Origin: Rothia halotolerans
GTDB lineage: Bacteria; Actinomycetota; Actinomycetes; Actinomycetales; Micrococcaceae
Direction: 5' to 3'
Assembly: GCF_004136635.1 (NCBI RefSeq)
Contig: NZ_NOIU01000001.1
Coordinates: 372,001 to 436,000 of the forward strand
DNA: 64,000 bases
The notes beneath the pieces were generated by a model. That model was not told the origin of the DNA and searched no databases. It saw only the letters and a list, made by a program, of their open reading frames with translations. Position 1 is the stretch's first letter. The number at the start of each line of letters is the position of its first letter. The translations under genes and the position numbers were made by a program. Shown here in pieces: positions 11,383 to 22,914 of the stretch.

Positions 11383-11518
11383 AGGCCTGCCTCGCCTCGT
11401 CAAATTCGGTGATTATCTAGATCACATTAGGGGGACGAGGAAACAACCGGCAATTCGACGCGGCGGCCGGCGGATCTTTTCACGAGAGCGTTACACGAGG
11501 AGGAGGGCCCGGAGCAGG

Positions 11519-11968
11519 TCAGGGGGCGGCGTCCCGGCCGCGGGACGGATCGTAGAGCATCAGCGCGCGGGAGTACCTGCGCGGGGCGGGACGCTGCCCG
11601 CGGCCCAGCCGCACGACGTCGCCCCCCAGCCCCGCCGCGAAGATGCGGCTGGACTCCTTGAGCTGGTCCCGGGCCTCCTGCAGCTCCGAGGTCAGCTCCC
11701 GCACCCGCGACTGCAGGGCGTCCACCTGGTTCTCCAGCTGCAGGACCCGCTTGATGCCCTCGAGGGACACGCCCTCCTGGGAGAGCTGCTGGATCTGCTG
11801 CAGCCGCTCGACGTCGCGCTGCGAGTAACGGCGGGCACGGCCCGGCAGGCGCGAGGGCGTCACCAGTCCCATCCTGTCGTACTGACGCAGGGTCTGCGGG
11901 TGCATCTCCGCGAGTTCAGCGGCCACCGAGATCACGAAGAGCGGCTGGTTGGCATCACTGAATTGCAT
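11519..11968 (-). CDS. hspR: Heat-shock repressor HspR (MerR family)
   Basis: 149-residue autoregulatory repressor. The MerR-type winged helix-turn-helix (about 12-80, including MHPQTLRQYDRMGLVTPSR) is followed by a coiled coil (80-110) and a basic tail. HspR binds HAIR boxes together with DnaK as co-repressor; three such boxes occur in this window, one before clpB and two before dnaK. The gene is last in the dnaK operon and starts 6 nt after the dnaJ stop, closing the feedback loop. Confidence 0.95.
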   Translation of the reverse strand: MQFSDANQPLFVISVAAELAEMHPQTLRQYDRMGLVTPSRLPGRARRYSQRDVERLQQIQQLSQEGVSLEGIKRVLQLENQVDALQSRVRELTSELQEARDQLKESSRIFAAGLGGDVVRLGRGQRPAPRRYSRALMLYDPSRGRDAAP

Positions 11969-11974
11969 GGCTGG

Positions 11975-12997
11975 TCACACCTTCGCCTTGTCGAACAGGC
12001 TCTTCCTCGGGTCGGGCTGCTCCGCGAGCTCGGTGAACCGCCGCAGCGCCTCCTCGGCCTCGGGGCTGAGCCCGGTGGGCACCGTGACCTCGGGGATCAC
12101 GTAGAGGTTGCCCGTATGCTTCTTGGTCTTCACGCCGCGGCCCTTCACGCGCATCCGCTTCCCGGCCTCCTGGCCCGGGGCCAGCCGGAGCTTGACCACG
12201 GATCCGTCCGGGGCGGGCACGCTCAGCACGGTGCCCAGCGTCGCCTCCTCCACGGTCACCGGGACATGGATGGTGAGGTCGTCGCCGTCGCGGGCGAAGA
12301 CCTCGTGCGGGCGCACGTGGACCGTCACGATCAGGTCGGACTTCCCGCCCGGCCCGATGTTGCCCTTGCCGCGCAGGCGCACCCGCTGGCCGTCGCGCAC
12401 GCCCTGGGGCAGGCGCACGGTGGTGCTGGTGCCGTCGGGACGGTGCACGCGGACCTTGGCGCCCTCGAGCGCCTGGCCGAGGTCGATGCTCACCTGCGCC
12501 TCGGCGTCGGGGGCGGGCTCGGGCCGCGGGGCGCCGAAGGGGCTGCCCCCGTAGCTCCTGCCGCCGCCCCCGCCGAACAGGTCCGCGAAGGGGTCCCCGC
12601 CGCCGGCGGAGCCGTACTGGACCCGCGGCCCCCCGGCGCCGCCGAAGCCGCGCGAGGAGCGGCCCCCGCCGCCGAAGATGTCGCCGAACAGGTCCTCGAA
12701 GCCGCCGGCCCCGGTGGGCCCGCCGCCCTGGCCCCCGGCGCCCGCGCTGAAGCGCGCGCCGGAGCCCATCGCATGAATCGCGTCGTACTGCTTGCGCTGC
12801 TCGGGGTCGCCGAGCACCGTGTTGGCCTCGGAGATCTCCTTGAACCGCCGCTCCGCGGCCTGGTCCCCGGGATTCTGATCCGGGTGGTACTTGCGCGCCA
12901 GCTTGCGGTACGCCTTCTTGATGTCGTCCTGGCTGGCCTCCTTGGAGACGCCCAGAACCTTGTAGAAGTCTTTCTCCAGCCAGTTTTCGCTAGCCAT
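11975..12997 (-). CDS. dnaJ: Molecular chaperone DnaJ (no zinc finger)
   Basis: 340-residue J-domain co-chaperone stimulating DnaK ATPase. The J-domain (about 8-75) contains the HPD tripeptide in [10 protein letters not shown] long Gly/Phe/Ser-rich linker runs to about 165 and the C-terminal substrate-binding domains follow. The four CxxCxGxG zinc repeats are absent, as in type II/CbpA-like DnaJ found in actinobacterial hsp operons. AAAGGAGG stands 5 nt before the ATG. A terminator-like hairpin separates it from grpE, so dnaJ-hspR may be partly independent of dnaK-grpE. Confidence 0.95.
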   Translation of the reverse strand: MASENWLEKDFYKVLGVSKEASQDDIKKAYRKLARKYHPDQNPGDQAAERRFKEISEANTVLGDPEQRKQYDAIHAMGSGARFSAGAGGQGGGPTGAGGFEDLFGDIFGGGGRSSRGFGGAGGPRVQYGSAGGGDPFADLFGGGGGRSYGGSPFGAPRPEPAPDAEAQVSIDLGQALEGAKVRVHRPDGTSTTVRLPQGVRDGQRVRLRGKGNIGPGGKSDLIVTVHVRPHEVFARDGDDLTIHVPVTVEEATLGTVLSVPAPDGSVVKLRLAPGQEAGKRMRVKGRGVKTKKHTGNLYVIPEVTVPTGLSPEAEEALRRFTELAEQPDPRKSLFDKAKV

Positions 12998-13068
12998 CGA
13001 CGCCTCCTTTCACTGTGTCGGACATTCTTCGCTTCTTCTGACGCGGATGCGCCGACCGCCCGATTAAA

Positions 13069-13136
13069 CGACGACGCCGGGGGCCGCACCCGCCGCGCAG
13101 ATGGGCGGCGGGAGCGGGGTCACCCCGGCGTCGTCG
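13069..13136 (-). terminator. Hairpin with T-tract between grpE and dnaJ
   Basis: Perfect 14-bp arms (13069-13082 and 13123-13136, CGACGACGCCGGGG and complement) enclose a second hairpin CCCGCCG/CGGCGGG. On the minus strand the structure is followed directly by TTTAAT, a real terminator feature and unusual among the U-less hairpins of this window. Confidence 0.65.
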
Positions 13137-13168
13137 TTCGGTTCAGCCCATGCCCGGCGGGAGCCCGG

Positions 13169-13783
13169 TCAGGACTCCTCGACGGCCACCGCCACCTGCG
13201 CGGGGCGCAGCACGCGGTCCTTGACCTTGTAGCCGCTGCGCAGGACCAGGGAGACCTGGTCCGGCGAGACCTCGCTGGTGGGCTGCTGCATCACCGCTTC
13301 GTGGACCTTGGGGTCGAAGGCCTCGCCCACCTCGCCGTACGCCTCGAGGCCCTGCTTGGTCAGCGCCTCCTGGAGCTTGTTGGCGATCGAGGCGAACGGG
13401 CCGTCCTCGAGGTCCCCGTGCTTCCGGGCGGCATCGATGTCGTCGATGACCGGGAGCAGGGTGTTCAGGACGTCCGCGACCACGAACTCGCGGAGCTGGT
13501 CCTTCTCCCGCTGCGTCCGGTTCCTGTAGTTCAGGAACTCGGCCTGCAGCCGGCGCAGGTCCTCGAGCCGCTCGTTGGCCAGCCTCTCGGCCTCGGAGTC
13601 GGGGTTCTCGATGAACTCCGCCTCGGCGGCGTCGGAGGCCTGCTCGGCCTCCGGCGCCTGCCCCGCGGTGGCGCCAGCTTCCGCACCTTCGGCCTCGGGA
13701 GCACCTTCTGCGTCGGGGGCGTTGAAGGCGTCCTCCAGCGGGTCGCTGCTCTCGGGGTTGTTGGTGTTCTCGCTGTCAGCCAT
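13169..13783 (-). CDS. grpE: Nucleotide exchange factor GrpE
   Basis: 204 residues. GrpE drives ADP release from DnaK. An acidic, Ala/Glu-rich disordered N-terminus (1-65) precedes a long coiled coil (70-130, RRLQAEFLNYRNR) and the beta-domain ending in YKVKDRVLRPAQVAVA, the conserved GrpE C-terminal signature. It begins 2 nt after the dnaK stop, indicating translational coupling. Length is normal for actinobacteria. Confidence 0.95.
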   Translation of the reverse strand: MADSENTNNPESSDPLEDAFNAPDAEGAPEAEGAEAGATAGQAPEAEQASDAAEAEFIENPDSEAERLANERLEDLRRLQAEFLNYRNRTQREKDQLREFVVADVLNTLLPVIDDIDAARKHGDLEDGPFASIANKLQEALTKQGLEAYGEVGEAFDPKVHEAVMQQPTSEVSPDQVSLVLRSGYKVKDRVLRPAQVAVAVEES

Positions 13784-13785
13784 GA

Positions 13786-15738
<1,953 letters not shown>

Positions 15739-15740
<2 letters not shown>

Positions 15741-15766
15741 TCTGCCACGTTCCGGGGAGATGTCAA
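15739..15766 (-). promoter_or_regulatory. dnaK: dnaK promoter
   Basis: On the minus strand, a consensus -35 TTGACA (15761-15766) and a -10 CAGACT (15739-15744) are separated by 16 bp. The promoter sits between HAIR boxes 1 and 2, so HspR bound at either would block polymerase. Confidence 0.6.
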
Positions 15767-15770
15767 GAGA

Positions 15771-15791
15771 CCTGAGTTAGATCCGCTCAAG
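15771..15791. promoter_or_regulatory. HAIR box 2 of the dnaK operon (degenerate)
   Basis: CCTGAGT-N7-GCTCAAG, two mismatches to consensus, starting 51 bp from the start of box 1 (about five helical turns) and just upstream of the -35. The stretch from here to 15925 holds no gene that I can support. Confidence 0.75.
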
Positions 15792-15925
15792 TTTCCTGCC
15801 TCGGCCGCCATCGGCGCCTTGTTGGCCCTGGGGCCTCGGCATGACCCCTCCGCCCCTGGCGACGACGCCCCAGGCCACATCCCTGCGGGAGGGCGAGGAC
15901 GACGTCGCCCCCTCCCGAACGGGCA

Positions 15926-15970
15926 GAGGGCGGGCGGGGCGACCAGCACGTGGTCGCCCCGCCCGCCCTC
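15926..15970 (-). terminator. Strong hairpin downstream of lsr2
   Basis: Perfect 20-bp arms (15926-15945 and 15951-15970) around a 5-nt GCACG loop, 34 nt after the lsr2 stop. No U-tract. It insulates the dnaK promoter from lsr2 read-through. Confidence 0.75.
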
Positions 15971-16004
15971 CGGAGGAGATGCGGGTGCATCGGGAAGCGA
16001 GCGC

Positions 16005-16346
16005 TCAGGACTCCTTCTGGGCCGCGTAGTAGGCCTCGCGGATGTCCTTGTGGATGCGGCCGCGGTCCGAGATCTCGTAGCCGTTCTCCCGGGCCCAGCG
16101 GCGGATCTCGGCGGTGTCGGAGGAGCTGGACCGGGACTCGGCCCGGCCCGACGCCGCCCGGCCGGAGCGGCCCTTGAAGCGGCGGGCCTTCTCGGCGAAG
16201 GGGCGCAGCTCGGCGCGCAGCCGCTCCGCGTTCTCCGCGGAGAGGTCCATCTCGTACTGCTTGCCGTCCAGGGCGAAGCGCACCGTCTCGGCCGCCGCGC
16301 CGCCGTCCAGGTCGTCCTCCAGGATGACGTTGACCTTCTGTGCCAA
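16005..16346 (-). CDS. lsr2: Nucleoid-associated xenogeneic silencer Lsr2
   Basis: 113 residues. The N-terminal dimerisation domain starts MAQKVNVILEDDLDGG and includes VRFALDGKQYEMDLS; a basic Ser/Arg linker leads to the C-terminal DNA-binding domain IRRWARENGYEISDRGRI, where the usual actinobacterial RGR AT-hook-like motif is present. Lsr2 bridges AT-rich DNA and silences it. The start is TTG at 16344-16346 with AGGAGAAG at correct spacing. The gene is monocistronic. Confidence 0.96.
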   Translation of the reverse strand: MAQKVNVILEDDLDGGAAAETVRFALDGKQYEMDLSAENAERLRAELRPFAEKARRFKGRSGRAASGRAESRSSSSDTAEIRRWARENGYEISDRGRIHKDIREAYYAAQKES

Positions 16347-16441
16347 GGGCTTCTCCTCACTCGCGCTCGCTGGCGCGGCGCCGGTTCAGTGGATGTCGGT
16401 GCCACCCTTCCCGAGCACCGGGCGGGTGACAAACTGACAAA

Positions 16442-16885
16442 TTACCACGAGCCCGGCGCCGGCCCCGGACCGGGAGGCCGCTCCCGGCCCTCCTCCCCCG
16501 GGCCTCCCGGCCGCCGGGGGTTCCCGGGATCCTCCTCCGCGGGATCCTCCTCCCGGCCGGGGCTGGCGGGCTCTGAGGGGTCCTCGGGGGCCGCCGGATC
16601 GTCCGGAGCGGCCGGGCGGGCGGGGACCTGCGGGCCGCCGGGGTCGACCCCCGGGGTCGCGGGTGCGTCGGGGGCATCGGGGGCCCTCGGCGTCTCCGGG
16701 GCGCCTGGCGTCTCGGGCGGGCCCGGCGTCTCAGGGCCGCCCGGCTCCTCCGGACCTCCTGGCTCCTCCGGACGCCCCGGGGCGCCGGGTGACGGAGCGG
16801 GGCCGGGACTGGCCGGCGTCTCCGGATCCTCCGGCCCACCGGGGACCGGCGGCTCCTGCGACGGCTGCTGCGGGGAATCTCCCAT
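16442..16885 (-). CDS. Proline-rich low-complexity ORF, doubtful
   Basis: 147-residue ORF built of tripeptide-like units such as PGGPEEP and GAPETP, almost entirely Pro, Gly, Glu, Ala and Asp. No signal peptide or membrane segment. ATG at 16883-16885 with only weak AGGA upstream. The opposite strand reads as a collagen-like Gly-X-Y series over the same DNA but has no credible start. Third-position GC in a sampled 60-bp stretch is about equal in both readings and lower than in neighbouring genes, so the coding strand, and coding status, remain open. Confidence 0.4.
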   Translation of the reverse strand: MGDSPQQPSQEPPVPGGPEDPETPASPGPAPSPGAPGRPEEPGGPEEPGGPETPGPPETPGAPETPRAPDAPDAPATPGVDPGGPQVPARPAAPDDPAAPEDPSEPASPGREEDPAEEDPGNPRRPGGPGEEGRERPPGPGPAPGSW

Positions 16886-17068
16886 GGCGGTTCCTGCCTC
16901 TCGATCGGTCGGCGGCGGCCGGGGACGGCTCGCCGAGCGCCCGCCTCGCTGCCGCGGGACGAGCCCTCACCTCACGATCCTCCGCCCCATCCCGCCGCGG
17001 CGCCACCCCCGGCCGATGACAAAGCCCCGCTGCGGCGGACGCCCCGGGCGCCGGGCGGCGCGGATGAG

Positions 17069-17080
17069 TAGCCTGGAGGC
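17069..17080 (+). promoter_or_regulatory. Leaderless-type -10 element
   Basis: TAGCCT plus six bases (GGAGGC) before the ATG at 17081. GGAGG is too close to the start for normal ribosome binding. Confidence 0.5.
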
Positions 17081-17587
17081 ATGTACCGAATCATCACCGT
17101 CTGCACCGGCAACATCTGCCGCTCTCCCATGGCCGCCTACCTGATCCGCCGGGCCGCCGCCGAGGCGGGGCTGGACGGCGTCGTCGTCGAGTCGGCCGGC
17201 ATCAGCGACGAGGAGCAGGGCAATCCGGTGGATCCCCGGGCCCGCACCGTCCTCCTGCGGGAGGGGATCGACCCGAGCGAGCACTCCGCCCGCCCCTTCG
17301 AAGCCGCCCAGCTCGCCGACGCCGACCTGGTGCTGGCGCTGGACGTGGACCACGAGCGCGCCCTGAAGCGCATGGCCGCGGACGGACGCCAGGCCGGGAA
17401 GGTCCGCCTCCTGCGCGAGTTCGACCCCGCCGCGGCCCACCGCGAGCACGAGGACCTCGGCATCTACGACCCCTGGTACGGCGACGCCGGCGACTTCGAG
17501 GCCACCTACGCGATGATCCGCGACGCCGTGCCCGGCGTGATCGAGCATGCCGCCCAGCAGTCCGGCTCCCGGAGCGGGACGGCGTGA
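17081..17587 (+). CDS. Low-molecular-weight protein tyrosine phosphatase
   Basis: 168 residues. The active-site loop CTGNICRS has the nucleophilic Cys at 8 and Arg at 14, and the general-acid motif DPWYG lies near 129; both are intact, so it should hydrolyse phosphotyrosine via a cysteinyl-phosphate intermediate. Similar to the PtpA-type enzymes of actinobacteria, but host substrate unknown. It overlaps the P-loop kinase gene downstream by 4 bp (GTGA), which suggests a functional pair. Confidence 0.92.
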   Translation: MYRIITVCTGNICRSPMAAYLIRRAAAEAGLDGVVVESAGISDEEQGNPVDPRARTVLLREGIDPSEHSARPFEAAQLADADLVLALDVDHERALKRMAADGRQAGKVRLLREFDPAAAHREHEDLGIYDPWYGDAGDFEATYAMIRDAVPGVIEHAAQQSGSRSGTA

Positions 17588-18195
17588 TCCCCGAGCACCT
17601 GGACCGCCCGGGCGAGCCCGGGGGCCACCCGGTCGTGTGGGTCATCCCCTCCCAGCGCATCTCCGAGGCGGACGTCTCCGACCTCCTGCGCGGCATCGAC
17701 CGGGCCCGGGCCCGGCACGCGGGGCCGGGGCCGTTCATCGTCTCGATCGACGGGCGCTCCGGGGCCGGCAAGTCCGGCCTCGCCCTGCTGCTGCGCGACC
17801 GCCTCCAGCAGCGCGACGGCGCGGACTCGGTCCGGGTCTTCCACCTGGAGGTCCTCTACCCCGGCTGGGAGGGGTTGGCGGCCGGCGTCGACCTCTACGC
17901 CGGGATGCTCGCCCAGCTGCACCGGGGCCGGGACGCCGACTGGAACGCCTGGGACTGGGAGAACGACCGGACCGACCCGCGGCCCCGCACGCTCTCCGCC
18001 GACGTCCCCCTGCTCATCACGGAGGGCGTCGGCTCGACAGCGCCCGGCCATCCCGAGGCCCGCCCCGACTTCGGCGTGTGGCTCCACCTTGAGGAGCCCC
18101 TGCGCCGGCGCCGCGCGCTGCGCCGGGACGGGGAGATGTACCGCCCCTACTGGGACCTGTGGGCCGGGCAGGAGGAGCGCCTCTTCTCCCTCTGA
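17584..18195 (+). CDS. P-loop NTPase, uridine-kinase-like
   Basis: 203 residues with Walker A GRSGAGKS at 57-64 following VSID, and a possible lid rich in Arg (PLRRRRALRRDGEMYRPYW) near the C-terminus, as in the uridine/pantothenate kinase fold. A first segment of about 45 residues precedes the P-loop. It probably phosphorylates a small molecule; I cannot name it. GTG start overlapping the phosphatase stop. The DWNAWDWENDRTD stretch is unusually Trp-rich. Confidence 0.75.
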   Translation: MIPEHLDRPGEPGGHPVVWVIPSQRISEADVSDLLRGIDRARARHAGPGPFIVSIDGRSGAGKSGLALLLRDRLQQRDGADSVRVFHLEVLYPGWEGLAAGVDLYAGMLAQLHRGRDADWNAWDWENDRTDPRPRTLSADVPLLITEGVGSTAPGHPEARPDFGVWLHLEEPLRRRRALRRDGEMYRPYWDLWAGQEERLFSL

Positions 18196-18241
18196 AGGTC
18201 CCCCGCCACCCGCTCGCACCACCCTTGGAGTCCGTCCCGCC

Positions 18242-19435
18242 GTGTCCCACCAGTCCTCCCGCGTGTCCCTGCCCCTGCTGATCCTGCTGGGCTCCCTGTG
18301 CGGCGTCTCGCCCCTGGCCACCGACATGTACCTGGCCGCCTTCCCCGCCATGTCCGAGGACCTCCGGGCGCCGGCCTCCTCCATCCAGCTGACCCTCTCC
18401 GCCTTCATGCTCGGGCTGGCCGTGGGGCAGTTCGTCATCGGGGCGCTCTCCGACCAATGGGGACGGCGGCGGCCCCTGGTGGCGGGGTCCGTCATCTGCT
18501 GCCTCAGCGCCGTCTGGTGCGCGCTGGCCCCGAGCGCCGAGCTGCTGATCGGCGGCCGCTTCGTGATGGGCTTCTCCGGCGCGGCGGGCGTGGTGCTGGC
18601 CCGCTCCATGATCACCGACCTCACGGCGGGGCCGCAGACCGCGCGGTACATGAACTTCATGATGATGATCAACGGGCTCGCGCCGATCCTCGCGCCGACC
18701 CTGGGCGGCCTCGTGCTCAGCTTCGCCCACTGGCGCGCGATCTTCTGGTTCCTCACCGTCCTGACGCTGCTGCTGGCGCTGGCGGTGCTCCTCCTCGCCC
18801 CGGAGACCCTCCCCCGCGAGCGGCGCCGCCCCGGCGGGCTGCTCTCGGCCGGGCGCGGCATCCTCGCGCTGCTGCGCAGGCCCCGATACGTCGGCTTCGT
18901 CCTGGCGTTCATCCTCTCCTTCGGGACCCTCTTCGCCTACGTCTCGGGCTCCACCTACGTGCTGCAGAACGTGCTGGGGCTGAGCCCGACGCAGTTCGCG
19001 CTCGTCTTCGGGATGAACTCGCTGGGGCTGCTGGGCAACACGATCGTCTCCAGCGTCCTGGTCAGGCGGGTGCATCCGCGGCGGCTGGCCACGGTGGGGC
19101 AGCTGATCTCGCTGGCGGGCGCCATCGGGATCGTGCTGCTCGCCCTGGCCGGGCCGAGCCTGGTCCCCACGCTGATCATGCTCTTCCTGTGCGTGGCGGC
19201 GCAGGGGCTGATCTTCGGCAACATCACCTCGATGGCGGTGACCGAGGGGCGCGACGTCGCCGGCTCCGCCTCGGCGCTGCTGGGCTCGCTGCAGTTCGGC
19301 ACCGGCTCTCTGGTCTCGCCGCTGGTGGGACTCGGCGGGGAGACCGCCGTGCTGCCGATGGCCGTCACGATGCTGGTCTGCGCCACGCTCTCGGTCGGCG
19401 CGCTCGCCCTGACCCCGCGCCAGAGGGAACAATGA
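18242..19435 (+). CDS. MFS drug exporter, Bcr/CflA family
   Basis: 397 residues with 12 hydrophobic segments. The N-terminal LATDMYLAAFPAM and the loop SDQWGRRRPL match Bcr/CflA multidrug antiporters, which expel bicyclomycin, sulfonamides or chloramphenicol-like compounds. The GTG at 18242 is chosen because family similarity begins there and GGAG lies 11 nt upstream; the open frame reaches farther back into the preceding gene. Ends 4 nt before the next start, so the two are coupled. Confidence 0.88.
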   Translation: MSHQSSRVSLPLLILLGSLCGVSPLATDMYLAAFPAMSEDLRAPASSIQLTLSAFMLGLAVGQFVIGALSDQWGRRRPLVAGSVICCLSAVWCALAPSAELLIGGRFVMGFSGAAGVVLARSMITDLTAGPQTARYMNFMMMINGLAPILAPTLGGLVLSFAHWRAIFWFLTVLTLLLALAVLLLAPETLPRERRRPGGLLSAGRGILALLRRPRYVGFVLAFILSFGTLFAYVSGSTYVLQNVLGLSPTQFALVFGMNSLGLLGNTIVSSVLVRRVHPRRLATVGQLISLAGAIGIVLLALAGPSLVPTLIMLFLCVAAQGLIFGNITSMAVTEGRDVAGSASALLGSLQFGTGSLVSPLVGLGGETAVLPMAVTMLVCATLSVGALALTPRQREQ

Positions 19436-19439
19436 GGCT

Positions 19440-20321
19440 ATGACACCCACCGCAGTCCGCATCGACCGGTCCTCCCCCGAGCCCCGTCTCCTCGACGCCG
19501 CCGGCCCGCTCATCAGCATCGAGGACGAGGGGTACACCCGAGGCGACGGCGCCTTCGAGACCATGCTCGCCCTCGACCTCACCGTCCGGAAGCTCGACCT
19601 CCACCTGCTCCGCCTCGCCCAGTCCTCGCGCCTGCTGCACCTGCCGCAGTACGACGACGCCGCCTGGGAGGCCGCGATCCGGCTCGCCCTGAGCGCCGCC
19701 CCCGCCGGGACCCCGAGCGAGCTGGGCGCCGAGCACACGGTGAAGCTGCTGGTCAGCCGCGGCACGCCCGCCGAGGGGCCGTACGGGATGGTCATCGTGA
19801 CCGCGGTGCCCGAGGCGACCATCGCCCAGCGCCGCGAGGGGGTCCGGGCGATGCTCCTGCCCCGCGGCCACGACCCGGCCGAGGACGCCGCCTACCCCTG
19901 GCTGCTGGCGGGGGCGAAGACGCTCTCCTATGCGGTCAACATGGCGGTGCTGCGCCACGTCCGCTCGCTCGGCGCGCAGGAGGCGATCTTCACGGCCTCG
20001 GACCGCCGGGTCCTGGAGGGCGCCACGAGCTCGGTCATCGTCGCCCGCCGGGAGGGCGACTCCCTCACCCTCCTCACCCCGGAGCCCAGCCACGGGATCC
20101 TGCCCGGGACCACCCAGGGCGCGATCTTCGACGGCGCCCGCGCCGCGGGATGGGATCTCGGCTTCGGCCCGCTGCACCCCGCGGACCTGCTGGAGTCCGA
20201 CGGCGTCTGGCTCTCCTCCTCCGTGCGCCTGCTGGCCCCGGTCGTCCGACTGAACAACCAGGCGCTGCCCGTGGACCGGGGGCTGACCGACCGGCTGCTG
20301 GGCTTCCTGCTGTCCCGCTGA
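19440..20321 (+). CDS. pabC: Aminodeoxychorismate lyase-like class IV aminotransferase
   Basis: 293-residue PLP enzyme of fold type IV. GYTRGDGAFETM near the N-terminus and the PLP lysine in LAGAKTLSYAVNM (about residue 160) are present, as is SSVIVARREGD and the PGTTQGAIF phosphate-binding segment. The arrangement matches PabC, which splits 4-amino-4-deoxychorismate to p-aminobenzoate and pyruvate for folate synthesis; a branched-chain or D-amino-acid aminotransferase is the alternative. No pabA/pabB is in the window. Confidence 0.75.
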   Translation: MTPTAVRIDRSSPEPRLLDAAGPLISIEDEGYTRGDGAFETMLALDLTVRKLDLHLLRLAQSSRLLHLPQYDDAAWEAAIRLALSAAPAGTPSELGAEHTVKLLVSRGTPAEGPYGMVIVTAVPEATIAQRREGVRAMLLPRGHDPAEDAAYPWLLAGAKTLSYAVNMAVLRHVRSLGAQEAIFTASDRRVLEGATSSVIVARREGDSLTLLTPEPSHGILPGTTQGAIFDGARAAGWDLGFGPLHPADLLESDGVWLSSSVRLLAPVVRLNNQALPVDRGLTDRLLGFLLSR

Positions 20322-20432
20322 GGGCCGGCGGCGGCGTTCGCCACTCAGAGCCCGCCCGGGCTCGGACGCGCGGCATCGGCGGCCGCCACGGCTCGCGGCG
20401 GGGACGGAAGTGCCGTGTCGAGCGCCGCAGAC

Positions 20433-20470
20433 CGCGCGGCCCCTCCGGGAGCTCCCGGAGGGGCCGCGCG
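20433..20470. terminator. Bidirectional terminator palindrome
   Basis: Perfect 38-bp palindrome made of two 19-base halves (20433-20451, 20452-20470), between the converging pabC-like and FtsX-type genes. Confidence 0.7.
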
Positions 20471-20501
20471 GGGCGGATGCGCGAGACGGACGCGGCGGCG
20501 C

Positions 20502-21918
20502 TCAGGCCACGGCGAGCGCCCGGACCGGCGGGGCCGCCGCCGCCCGGCGGGCCGGCAGCACCGTCGCGGCGAGCGTGATGAGCACGCAGCCGGCGACCAC
20601 CACGGCCAACGTCGCCCAGGGCACCGCCGGCGGGAAGAAGCCGATGCCCTGGACGCTCCAGAGCATGCTCAGCACGCCGCACCAGCCGTAGAAGACCCCC
20701 AGCGGGATGGCCAGCAGGGCGGCCGCCACGGTCAGGTGCGCGGCCTCGCTGCCGATCATCCGCCACAGCTGCCCCCGGGACAGCCCGGTGACCCGCAGCA
20801 GGGCCAGCTCCCGCGCCCGCTGCATGATCGTGGCCTTCATCGAGTTGGCGACGCCGATGGCGGCGATGACCACGGAGAACAGCAGCATCGCGTAGAGGAA
20901 CAGCAGGACGCTGTCCACCCCGCGGTTGAACTCGACGGCGGCGGAGGCGTCCGCCCCGGCGGCGTCGAGCATCTCCTGCATCACCGTGCGGAAGGTCTCC
21001 CCCGCCGTGGCGAACATGACCACCAGCGTCACGCCGATGACCAGCCCCATCGAGGTCCGCGCCGAGCGCAGGGGGTGCCGGCGGATGCCCGCGGCGGCGA
21101 GCCGGCCCGCGGTCCCGCGGCCGAGGAGGAGCGAGGTCGCCCGGAACACCGCCGGCATGACCCAGCCGGCGCCCAGGGCCAGGCCCGTGAAGGAGAGGAC
21201 CCCGCCCAGGAAGGCCGGGAGGACCCCCACCGGGTTGAGGGAGCCCAGCAGCGTCCCGGCCACCAGCAGCACCGCCCCGAGGACGGTCGCGGCGACGGAG
21301 AGCACCAGCATGCCGCGGCGCGAGCGGACGGCCTTCAGAGCCGGCTCCGCGCTGCGCCGGGTGGCCTCCAGCGGGGAGACCGTGAGGACCGGCCGGGCCC
21401 CGACGTGGGCCGCCCACCAGGCGGTGAGGGCCGTCAGCAGGCCGGGCCAGGCGAGCCAGCCGGTGACCACGCCGGCCGAGAGGTCCTCCCCGGCGCCCGC
21501 GCTCTCCGCCCAGGCCGCGCCCGCCAGGCACAGCGCCGCACCCGCCGCGGTGCCGAGCACGGCGCCCAGCAGGCCCACCAGCAGGCCCTCGGAGGCGATC
21601 GAGCGGCGCAGCCGGCGGGCGCTCGCGCCGATGAGCCTCAGCAGGGCGAGCCGCCCCGTCCTGCCGGCGACGACGATCGAGAAGGTGTTGCTGACGGTCA
21701 GCGACGCGACGAACAGCGCGATGCCGAAGAAGACGATCGCCACGAGGGCGAGCATCACGATGACGGTGCCCGAGCCGGAGAAGGCCTCGTTGCCGAGCAC
21801 GACGTTGCTGAGGATCACGGTCCCGCCGATCAGCAGCGTGCCGAACATCGCCGCGACGACGACCACCAGCAGCGTCGCGGCGTGCTGGCGCGGGGAGCGG
21901 ATCAGTTCCCGGAGGGCG

Positions 21919-21926
<8 letters not shown>
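20502..21926 (-). CDS. ABC transporter permease, FtsX/MacB type
   Basis: 474 residues. A first helix near 18-40, then FtsX-domain helices at about 75-100, 125-145 and 170-190, a central pair of helices, and a second FtsX domain at the C-terminus (about 340-470). This is the duplicated permease of lipoprotein- or peptide-exporting ABC systems. It overlaps the ATPase gene by 8 bp and must form the transporter with it. The extracellular domain is small, so a mechanotransmission or antimicrobial-peptide resistance role is possible but unproven. Confidence 0.85.
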
Positions 21927-22740
<814 letters not shown>

Positions 22741-22914
22741 GGGGGCCTCCTGACAGGCTCGGAAGGATGATGACGCTTTCGAGTCTGCCGCTGCGGCGGG
22801 GAGGAGTCAGTGGGGCGGGGGATGATCCGGACCGTAGAGCCAGGTCTACCCGGCATTCCAGCCTCCACTAGGGAGGATCTGCGGATGCCGGGCTCAGGGC
22901 CCCGGCCCCGCGCC

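Noticed and set aside
11409-11425. GTGAT-N7-ATCAC as a CRP/GlxR box upstream of the second AGCS gene
   Set aside because: The consensus TGTGA-N6-TCACA has a different spacing; the match is partial.
15819-17144. Plus-strand collagen-like gene
   Set aside because: The Gly-X-Y frame runs through lsr2 on the other strand and into the phosphatase, and no start codon with a ribosome-binding site precedes the repeat.
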